Origin: Agrocybe praecox
Lineage: Eukaryota > Basidiomycota > Agaricomycetes > Agaricales > Agrocybaceae
NCBI GenBank assembly: GCA_964017145.1
Contig: OZ024848.1
Coordinates: 2,492,501 to 2,556,500 of the forward strand
Length of the DNA stretch: 64,000 bases
Direction of reading: 5' to 3'
The notes under the pieces are model-generated. The model did not search any database. It was not told the origin of the DNA and worked only from the letters and a program-made list of their open reading frames with translations. Made by a program: the position numbers and the translations under genes. This document shows, in pieces, positions 55,560 through 64,000 of this stretch. Each line of letters opens with the position of its first letter. Position 1 is the stretch's first letter.

Positions 55560-57221
55560 TTAGAAGATGGAAATTCGAGGCAGGTAGTAAGGTTTGGAAA
55601 GCCCACCTTGAGAATCTTTGTCATTCAATAATGCCATGATCCCTTCATTTACGACATCTTCAAGGGCTATCTTCCTGGTAATCATCTCTTCGAGACCAGG
55701 AATTTTACCTGCTGCGACGGCCTCTATCAATTCTGGATGCACGCCGGTATATCCCATTACACCTGTTATATTGACGATGTCAGTGGCTTGAACGACAAAA
55801 AGGTAACACGAAAGTTGCGTGGAAGAAGTCACCAGCCGTACCTGTAACGTTGATTTCACGCCCGGTGAGCAAATTCATGCTGATAGTTATTGGATCCTTT
55901 TCCCAGATGGCGACATTTACCAAAGTTCCTCGAGGGCGAACGCTCAAAAGAGCCGCATCGAGGCCAGCTTGAATGCCTGCTGCGTCGAAAGCAACGTCTA
56001 CACCGATACCATTAGTCGCTTGCATGACGGTGGTTGGTATTGTAAAAGGTGATGGTGGCCCAGTGGACGAAGGTTCGAGAGGATTGAGAACAATAGTTGC
56101 ACCGTACTTTGAGGCAAGTGATCGTCGACCAGATGCCGGTTCCGAGACAATCACAGTAGCAGATTTGTCGATAGATCTCAAAACTTTGAGAATGAATAAT
56201 CCAATCTAACGTCGACAGGGAAAAGGTCAGGCAAAGTCTGAGGATATGAAATAATTTAAACGTACAGGACCAGCGCCAATGATCAGCACAGTGTCTCCTT
56301 GTTTAAAGCCGGATTTTTTTACGGAGTAATAAGCAACGGCTAATGGCTCGACCATTGCGCCAACTTCAACTATGCACAGGCTCTAGAGTCAGTCCCCCTC
56401 CGAATTACTGGCAATTAAAGGGAGGAAACTAACGAGAAACGCCCTCGGGCAGGATGTGCACGTATCGTGTGTCTACAGTGACATATTCGGCAAGTCCGCC
56501 ACCCCACCCACCTATACCCTACCATCTCATATTAGCATACGGCTAGGAAATAGGAAAGATAAAGCAAACTATGAAAGTAGCCGAATGGCATAAATTGGTT
56601 GTGCCTGCCATACAAAAGGTGCACGAATTTTTGAGGCAAGAAATAAGAGGCTCACTGCAGCGCAGGCTCGTTAAAAAGTTTGTGCGAAAGAAGATAATTG
56701 TTACACAAACATTGCAACTCTCTGCCCCACTTTCCAGAGTCTTTCATCCACCCCTTCGCCCAAACCAACAACAGTTCCAGAAAATCTAGATCACTCGATA
56801 CAACGTCAGGATGACAATAGAAAATTGACATACTCGTGCCCAAGAGTCACAGGTGCTGTCTCCCCAGTCACAGCATCAACGATATCTGGTGAAGCGTACT
56901 TTGGCACTGTCGTCAAATAGGCATGCAGGTCACTTCCGCATACTAATGAGAGATTTAATGTTATATAAATCACATAGAAAGGTCGGAAACATACTCCCAT
57001 TCCTAAGACACAAGGGTTCTACTTTTAATAATTTCTTATGACATTCAACGTTGGACATACCAAGCGATCTGAGGTGAAAATTAGAAGGTGAGGAAATAAC
57101 TTGTGCGTCCATGATCAAAACATATATATACCTTAACCTTTAGTTGACCAACTTTCGGTTCGGGTTCAGGAATTTCTTCAACGTTGATACGACCTGGCCC
57201 GTAAAATCTTGCGGCTTTCAT
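55560..57221 (-). CDS. BDH1: BDH1-like zinc-dependent medium-chain dehydrogenase
   Basis: The N-terminus MKAARFYGPGRINVEEIPEP, then KVGQLKVK, joins through two 8-nt microexons (IAW/NGI) to CGSDLHAYLTTVPKYASPDI and APVTLGHE, the catalytic-zinc ligands. The structural zinc site is C-x4-C-x2-C-x7-C (EPLISCLKNSCTFCMAGTTN, LC). Then GGWGGGLAEYVTV, MVEPLAVAYYSVKKSGFKQG and the cofactor turn VLIIGAGPIGLFI, with Glu after the second strand (VIVSEPASGRR), indicating NAD(H). The end has KIPGLEEMITRKIALEDVVN. The arrangement matches butanediol/sorbitol dehydrogenases such as yeast Bdh1, which interconvert acetoin and 2,3-butanediol; the true substrate is uncertain. The C-terminal end at DKDSQ/GGLSKP may instead be an intron leading to a different last exon. 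Confidence 0.82.
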
Positions 57222-57749
57222 AGTTAGAGTAAGGTAAAGCGAGAGGCCGAAAGAAAGTATGCACAGGATGGCACTGTGTGGGAGCTTTTAGGCTTATAAT
57301 TTATACTCAAGAGTGAGGTAATATGCTGTGGGAGTCAGTCTCCAACTTCATGAGATGACAGATGAAAATATCAGCTGAGTCGCCAGAAAAAGATGCGATG
57401 GTTGCTTCGGAAAGAGAAAATCGCTTAAAAATACGAAGAACACCAACTGTCGTCCTGTTCCTCCTCTTGGGCGTATGATCATGGTTTGTAAGCCTGCCTA
57501 AAGGAATGACAATGCCGTCTATGTCAGGGAAGACTTTGCAGTGAGATTTCAGAATATAGAAATTTTCCATGCTGCACTTGATGGGTTGACCCAAATTGAA
57601 ATAAAATTACAGGCGGGACGGAACAGGACATATATCATGGTCAGAGGCATACCATTACTATATTAGTCAATAGGGTCATGGACCACAACATCAAGCACAG
57701 ACCTAACAAACAAAAAAGAGAATGAGATCCCTAGCATACGAAAAGAAGA
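57222..57749. other. intergenic region between BDH1-like and Trs65 genes
   Basis: No gene seen. It contains the promoter of the dehydrogenase (left) and the 3' end of the Trs65 gene (right); both genes are on the minus strand. Confidence 0.4.
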
Positions 57750-60700
57750 TCATAAATGGGCTTGCCGTAAATTTGTCGAAAATCCGGATTCTATGTCCGT
57801 CAGCGTAAGGGTGTCAATTGAATGTACGCCTGGTGAAACCGCAAGAAAATCCATTCTGACCGATTGGCATGCTGATGCTCGTAAAGGCCTGATTAAGAAA
57901 CACATCTTTCAGCAAAGGACAAATGGAATCTAAAAAAGAAACATACCCTATTCTGATGCGACTATCCAGAGGCAACACACCAGGATAGCCCATCTTCTTT
58001 GCAGCATCGCTACCGCCATCATACACGCCAACCTCTGCACCACCACGCTTCCTTCTTCGTCTGTCAGGGCATGTGACTTCGAAACGCCTAGGCCAAAGGC
58101 TCTGGTTGAATACGAAGATGTCTAGCGTGAAAACATCCAGAGGGTATATCTTGCCAGGTCCTAGGGAGTCCTCCCCGCCAACATCCCTGTCATGTGAAGT
58201 TGGCATGAGTCCAACCGAGACAACAATGCTCTCTCCGGTTGTACTCGCGCCTTGAAGCTTGGACAGCATTTTCTGCTCACCAAATGCCCCCGAAACAAGT
58301 GGCAGAGGAGTCTGAGGTACTTGCGAGGCCGAGGCAAAATCTGCAGCAACGCCCCGTTCGCGCCGAATTTCTATACTCATCCCAACATTCCCATGACCAG
58401 AAGAGGTAACAGGGCCTTGAGAAACGGGAGTAGGAGGCAGAGCCGACTTCGAAGGAAATGCTGGGTAAGCGGGTGTGATAGGCGTATCTAACCCGCTACC
58501 GTGCGGAATGCTTGAATTTGCCCCACTGTGCCCATCTTCAGGCTCAAATCCAAGAGGTAACGGCGGTGGTATTTGGCCTGGAGTCATTATCAATGGAGGA
58601 GGGGGTGGTGCACTATAGGTCGTCGGTGAGCGAAGGTATTGGGCTGTATTTCCTGGTCCTGGAGGTATGCCTATTTGTGTTGAGTATCTACTGGAACCAG
58701 AATTTAGAGGAGATAAGTCGCGTCCTGCATCGGGTGGTTTCAGGAAGGATTTGCTTGGGGTATGAGCCTTGAGAGTGCGTCCTGCAAAATTGGTTCCCGG
58801 CATTAAGGTGAAACGACGACTACCAGCTGTCGCCGAGTATTGAGGGGTATAATTTGCGGACAGCATATTCGGAGTGCCTGCGTTTCCGCTAAACGTGGCA
58901 TAAGCAGGGAATGGAGAAGGAGGTTCCGGCATAATGTTCGGATATGCAGCAGAGGGATCATTAGACTCATAAGATTCTAATGGTTGTCCCTGTTGCGCCG
59001 TCAAGTCCAAGACACAGTTCCATCGAGATGAAAACGTTTGTGTGGAATAACTCAATGAGTCAAACTTGGGGATTAATGTCCTTGATGAAGCGGGTGGCAA
59101 ATACGGTTTCCCGAAGACATTGATAGTAACTGCGCGCTGCAATTCGGGTGAAGTGCCTGTATCGTTAGAGCCACGAGCAAAAGAAAATGCATCGATCTCT
59201 TCCGGCGACCGCATGAACGTAACAGCATATAATAAATTATACTGTGCGAGGGGACCGATCCTGAGTGGGAAGGTGTTCTTTGCGGCATCCGAGCTGAATC
59301 CGCCTTCTCCCCAGCCTATGATCGTAGCCTTTGCACCCTCTCCTCCAATGCTAACATCAACTTTTTCGACCAGAAACCCCGCCGTCGTTCCAAGATCTCC
59401 TGCATTTTCGATTTCCACGCATAAAACGACAGTACGCTCTTCGCTACCGGCCTCCCTCCGTTCCCGCTCTTTCTCTTCTTCATTAAGGTCATCGATGGTG
59501 CCCTCTGTTTCAGGCAGAAGAACGTATGGTACGAAGACTGTTCGCATTCGCACCCGGAAGCCAGATGCTGTTTGAAGAGTTTTGCGAAATGACTTTCGCA
59601 GAGTTGGGTGAGCTTTTCGTACAGCCGTCATTGGGGATGGGGATGGTTGAACTGGGGTTTCCATAAGAACAGGAGGGAGAGAGAATAATTTTTGACGGGA
59701 TACATTCCCTAGGCGAATCGACGGTAGGTTTAATTCTGCGGGTCCAAGCTTTGCAAATGTCGGACCTTAACAGTTACTCTATAAGTGAGAACTATATTGT
59801 CAGTAAGCAAAGTTACATACCTGCCATTAACCCCTCCAGAAGATTGACCTCTTCAAGTCCATCGAGGAAAGTTGATTCATCTTCTTCACTTCTCGAGGTT
59901 GAATGCGTATCTCGAGGAGAATCCGAGCTACCTTTCCCAATCGAAGCAAAGAATCGCGCCAGAGGATGTCGGGGATGAGTCGGTAATGGTTTTTCTCGTA
60001 GAGTAGCTGATACGGTCAAACACAGTAGGGGATTGTTGAAAGTTAGTCTTAGGAACGCTGGAAAAGAAACTTTAGTATAACAGGTCTTCACATAGTTTTA
60101 TGAACATACAAACAGTTATGGCCAAACGGTAGATAGCAACCCAGCTTTTATCTTTATCCGACCATAAAAGTACAAATTCTTCTGGCGAATCATCTGCTGT
60201 ACTGCTTCCCCATATATTGGCAACCAAAATTGTTCCCTCTGCTGTAGTGTATTTACGGTCTTGATCTACGGTGGAAGGCATGGGATTGGGGGTACTAGGC
60301 GGAAGAATTGAAGGGTGTGGATTCAATCGACCTGTAGGCCTTCCAAGAGCGCCTGTCCTTGGAGTTCCTAGAAGTCTGGATGTGCGTGGGGTATCAACCG
60401 CAGAGGGAATTGGCGAGATGTATGTTGCCTCCAGTGATACTTGAATATGTGCTAAAAGATCGAGGAGAATCTCTGGCGGATTACTTGTGTCTCCTGCAGG
60501 TTCCCCCGCTGGATTCTTGATTCGAAGAACCAGCAGCGACTGTAACTGTTCATCTGACATTGGTAAATGGGCCGGAGTATAGTCTATATTGCAATAACTT
60601 ACCAAAAAATGCCTGCTTTCGTTCTATCGAGTTGGCGTGGGCCTTCTCTAGCCATGGATCAGCCGGTAATTCTGGAGGAAATTGAAGAGATGTATCGGGT

Positions 60701-60753
60701 ATCAAAAGATTGAGAAGGGAAGTAGAAAAAACTTGGTCAAGCGACAACGCCAT
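57750..60753 (-). CDS. TRS65: TRAPP II complex subunit Trs65
   Basis: The start is MALSLDQVFSTSLLNLLIPD; later parts read DEQLQSLLVLRIKNPAGEPA, DKSWVAIYRLAITV, AFLRLTFNNPLLCLTVSATL, RVRMRTVFVPYVLLPETEGT, VLCVEIENAGDLGTTAGFLV and FPLRIGPLAQYNLLYAVTFM. A long Ser/Pro-rich region follows, then VFNQSLWPRRFEVTCPDRRR. Removing a 58 nt intron (donor gtatgt, about 57878-57935) joins LPLDSRIRIG to PLRASACQSVRMDFLAVSPG and VHSIDTLTLTDIESGF, the conserved end of the family, with stop at 57750. Reading straight through the intron would end early at 57814. Trs65 is a fungal TRAPP II subunit that helps activate Rab11/Ypt31-type GTPases at the late Golgi. The family call is from remembered conserved motifs. 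Confidence 0.75.
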
Positions 60754-61222
60754 CTCAGGAATGAAGAACGTGTTAAGATTCGAACTTATAGTAGAAGGGG
60801 TTCACAATGTAAGCGGAATTTTAAGCGCGCATGATAGACTCGTCCACCTTTCTCGAATGCGATTTCTGTTCTGGTTCAAGCGTCACATCAAGTCACACGC
60901 TCGGAATCACCTGCTCTGCTCTTTAGGCCTCGTGACCTTATAGCGTGACGCGTCCTCAATTTTAAAACCTGCGCGGTAGCCTAAGCCTCAGCCTCAGAGA
61001 GTACAAAGCCCGCGCCTTGTTAGCCACCATAAACAGCTAGTTAAATTTTACTACACCCCTCATTTCTACTGCACAAAATATTGGCATATTATTATCAAAT
61101 AAATACTGCTACCTAAATGCAGGTAGGCGGTAATCATGGGGGCATAGAATATTAATGAGGGTATAATATAAGTATATATAAAAAGTTATGGAATTCATAA
61201 ACTTCTTTGCCTCTTCAGTGCA
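60754..61222. other. intergenic AT-rich region
   Basis: Holds the Trs65 promoter on its left side and the 3' end of the membrane protein gene on its right (AT-rich from about 61030 to 61200). No gene seen. Confidence 0.4.
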
Positions 61223-62788
61223 TTAATCAGTCCACTCCGACCATGGAGCGACGGCTTTAGCATCGGGCGCGGCATGTTTATCTTCGTTCTTCCGGACAGG
61301 CTCAAGCTTTATTCCCACTGGTACAGAATCATCGAGTGTACTTTGTTCATCGCGTGTAGACAATCCTTGAGATTTACTGTTTGTCTTGAACTTTGACTCG
61401 TTACTACCCCACTTCGGCGGATTACTGGGATGTGATGCTGTGCTTCCGTGGGTTTCTCTGAGATTCAATACCAACCGGCAAGATAATACAATCTCGAAGA
61501 TAAGCGTTGCCCTTCAGAAAGTGTTTTAGCATACTATTAGAATTCTGATAGCTCATCAGTGCAGCTTACGTTAGGTTAACCGCTCTCAAGGTTTTTGGAA
61601 CAGTAAGAAAGATAATAACGTTGGTTAGATTCATGCTGAAGATGGCAAAGAAATACAGCAAGCCATCCCGCCAGATAACGTCAAATAGAGGCACATTGAG
61701 CTGTTCCTTCCAGAAATGGTATGCTTTCCATGCAGTTAATCTGTTAATATAGTAAGTCTACGTCTTTTCCTCCACAACGATACTTGAAGCTTTACTTACA
61801 AAAATATCAAGGCGTCATAAAACAAGGGGATAGTCTGTCGTCGTATATATTTAAAACGACGGCCAAATGTACGTATCCTAAAAAGTAGTTGCTTACCCAA
61901 AATGCAATCAGCCATCCAAAGGGACCCATTATTGCACTGCAAGGCGGTCGAGAGCCGGGTGTCCCTGGAATTGGAGGGGGCGGGGATGTTGTACTTATTG
62001 ATATACCCCCAACTATGATTTCCACAACCAAAGTAAAGGCGAGGATGAAACCTATAGGTTTACTTTGCGAGAATATCTAGATAGATGATCAGAACAAAAC
62101 AAAGAGGTATAGTAAAAAGGAAACAAAAATACCGCATATACTCGACTCCCTAGAATCATCTGGGATAAAACCGTTGACAACAAAGCGCCTACTGGCTCAA
62201 AGAAGAAGACGTCTATTGAGCCGATATTATTATCCGCAAGTTCAAAAGTGGGACAAAGATGATGCTCACGCTTGCAATCTGCCGGACTCCAAGCATCTGA
62301 AACCAAGGTGACGACAAAGCAGAGCCTGGATATACTGAGTTAAATTTTATTCAGCCATTATTAAAAGGGTCAAACTCACTGCAAGAGACCAAAGTAACGG
62401 TTTACTAAAATAAGCGCTCAGTATTGGGCATGCTTATATGGCAACTAGGGAAATTCAAAATCGCACTAACAGAGATAAAGTACGCTCGAGAACTATTAAA
62501 TCGATCAGAACCAGATGGGCGACGTAAAATGTCTGTCTCTAACGTACATTTAATGGTCTCTTCCAGATCCGATGATATTCCTTCGGTAGACAAAGCAGTA
62601 GCTCCCAGCCAAAGATACAAAAGCTGTAAGAAAGCATCAATATCGGATACGACTCGGAGAAAAGAGGTGCAGACTAACGCTCCGATCGTCCATATCATGT
62701 CAGCCTGCCCTTGCTTCTGCTTAACAAGTGCATCTTGAGGTATTGATGGCGGTCCTCCGAGCGTTGGTGGTGGGCCTTGAGGAGCCAT
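61223..62788 (-). CDS. multi-pass membrane protein, DUF6533-like
   Basis: The Pro-rich N-terminus MAPQGPPPTLGGPPSIPQDA is followed by a segment with LLYLWLGATALSTEG (first helix, DUF6533-like), then ALILVNRYFGLLQ. Next come VSDAWSPADCKREHHLCPTF and FFFEPVGALLSTVLSQMILG with SRVYA. Then VEIIVGGISISTTSPPPPIP, CSAIMGPFGWLIAFW, further hydrophobic exons (FSMNLTNVIIFLTVPKTLRA) and a polar cytosolic tail ending AVAPWSEWTD. The NRYFGLL, VSDAW and LSQMILGSRVYA motifs recur in a large Agaricomycete family of about seven-helix proteins with unknown function. The exon joins between 62400 and 62560 are the least certain. The ATG at 62788 is the first Met; the frame upstream lacks another ATG nearby. Confidence 0.65.
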
Positions 62789-63909
62789 AATTGCAGTCAA
62801 TTTTTTCCAGTGGGAGGAAAAGGAACCAGGAAATCCGCAGATGGAATCGTCGGGGCAGCGTCTTTTAATTAACTCGTTTGGCTGGCTCTACACACACCCA
62901 AACGAAAATGTTTTAGATCTCTAACGTCGAACTCAGGAACCACCGACGACATTTCTATCAAATGCGTATTGTCCGGTATCTGGCAGTGGCAAAGACAGAT
63001 AGACCATATCCTAATATTAGAAGCCAATGCGGTATAAAACATGATTCTCCATATAGGTTTGAACGGTCATCATGATCATGACTGATAGATATAATCATAA
63101 TCAAGAAATAATGGATAGCTCCAACCCAGATTGTCGTTCTGTGGGGATTGCTATCATATAGTAGTACCTAATCATGAATGACTGTAGCTATTCATAATTT
63201 TTATGATCATATGGCCCATTTATTGAACGATATTGACATGGCGGTGACTTCATACTGTACCGCAGAGCGAGTAAGTTAATTATAGTACTTATTGAAACAC
63301 CACACTCAGCGGCCTATGTCATACTACAAGAATGGTAGGCACTCGGGGTAGGCTTATGGTACGCGAAGCTCAAAAGGAGCAGATGACCATGTACTAGGGC
63401 AGTGCTTGAAGTGTCATTGAAGGTGATATAGCATTGCAGACTGCTGCAAATTGTACATATGAAGTTGGAATTCAAGCTCAAGAATCACTGGATCAATGTC
63501 ATAGTGTGCTAAGAATATAGACGTTAATTAAATCAACAATTTTCGTAGTCATTGTAAGGAAATGTATAAGGGGGTTTTCTGAGGTAGGTCTTCTCCTCAA
63601 TTCTCCTGGAAGTTGCCTGGAGGAGAATAATTCTAAGTAAAGTTGACGCGCATGATGATTGTAGTGGAGATTGAAAACCATTCAGGCGGCCCGACTTTTC
63701 TATAGTTCATTCAGTTCATCTGAATTTTGCATCAGATCCACATGCTGGAATATGTTGCGAAGTTTATTTCCTATATAACTCACACGGCAGGTGAACGGAT
63801 TCCCACATCAAGATGGTGCTAGGTCCCATTTTGCGAAAGCAAATTGTTGTCTGCTATCAAACGTCGATTCCGCATTCGTTTGGGGTCGCAATACGCGTAC
63901 AACAGCAAA
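62789..63909. other. intergenic region at the right of the window
   Basis: 1.1 kb without a recognisable gene. It is AT-rich with short palindromic words such as tcatgatcatga near 63068-63079. The left end is the promoter of the membrane protein gene. Confidence 0.45.
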
Positions 63910-64000
63910 ATGGAAGGGACTGCACCAAAAGTCGAAACAGGCGCCCTCGATTCAATGACGAAAGGGAAAGAAGGACTTACCGAATCTGACAAGCGCCTTC
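63910..64000 (+). CDS. 5' end of a gene cut by the window edge
   Basis: An ATG in good context (caaaatgg) opens a frame that runs off the edge: MEGTAPKVETGALDSMTKGK, then EGLTESDKRL. The composition is polar and charged as expected of a cytosolic N-terminus. Only 30 codons are visible, so neither the family nor the true start can be decided. Confidence 0.4.
   Translation, partial: MEGTAPKVETGALDSMTKGKEGLTESDKRL

Noticed and set aside
59066..59575. 169-codon plus-strand frame
   Set aside because: Antisense to the Trs65 exon, whose minus-strand frame carries conserved motifs.

Overview
This is a piece of a filamentous basidiomycete genome, most likely an Agaricomycete. The genes are cut by many introns of about 50-65 nt with GT-AG borders. 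A class I hydrophobin, a DUF6533-like membrane protein, a Zn2Cys6 regulator and a Trs65-type TRAPP II subunit all point to this group. The window is eukaryotic throughout: there are no operons, no CRISPR arrays and no Shine-Dalgarno sites. Coordinates of multi-exon genes run from start codon to stop codon and include introns. Splice sites were chosen by eye from GT-AG borders, reading frame and family conservation.

Layout. 1-5.3 kb is repeat-rich: a tandem repeat, a ~730 bp element with terminal inverted repeats (TIRs), and two poorly supported small genes. 6.4-10.1 kb holds ribosomal protein eL27 and a first monocarboxylate-transporter-like MFS gene. 10.1-12.6 kb is gene-free and contains a 599 bp pogo-like element that still carries the tail of a transposase. 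12.7-13.2 kb is a hydrophobin, followed by about 2.7 kb without a recognisable gene. 16-20 kb has RPB9, a doubtful small gene and a second MFS paralogue. 20.4-33.4 kb is dense housekeeping sequence: a Ser-rich unknown protein, the CAF-1 p60 subunit, nucleoporin Nup54/Nup57, a secreted unknown, eIF2-beta and, divergently, ATP synthase gamma.

33.8-44.7 kb is the most unusual part. Three same-strand paralogues (called A, B and C here) belong to a protein family I do not recognise. A decayed copy of the 3' part of the neighbouring ATP synthase gamma gene lies between A and B, so the array grew by segmental duplication from this locus. An 887 bp TIR element carrying a 125-codon ORF, an RNase T2 gene and a relic of another family exon lie between B and C.

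45-48.5 kb is a Zn2Cys6 transcription factor. 51-54 kb has mitochondrial uL14m and, divergently, a hexokinase. A tRNA-Ser(UGA) with an intron follows. 54.9-62.8 kb has a SLOG-like single-exon gene, a BDH1-like zinc alcohol dehydrogenase with two consecutive 8-nt microexons, Trs65, and a DUF6533-like membrane protein. A gene start runs off the right edge.

How the genes relate. Most are independent housekeeping genes (translation, transcription, chromatin assembly, nuclear pore, respiration, glycolysis, vesicle traffic). I see no biosynthetic cluster. Two short divergent intergenic regions, eIF2-beta/ATP3 and uL14m/hexokinase, look like shared promoters.
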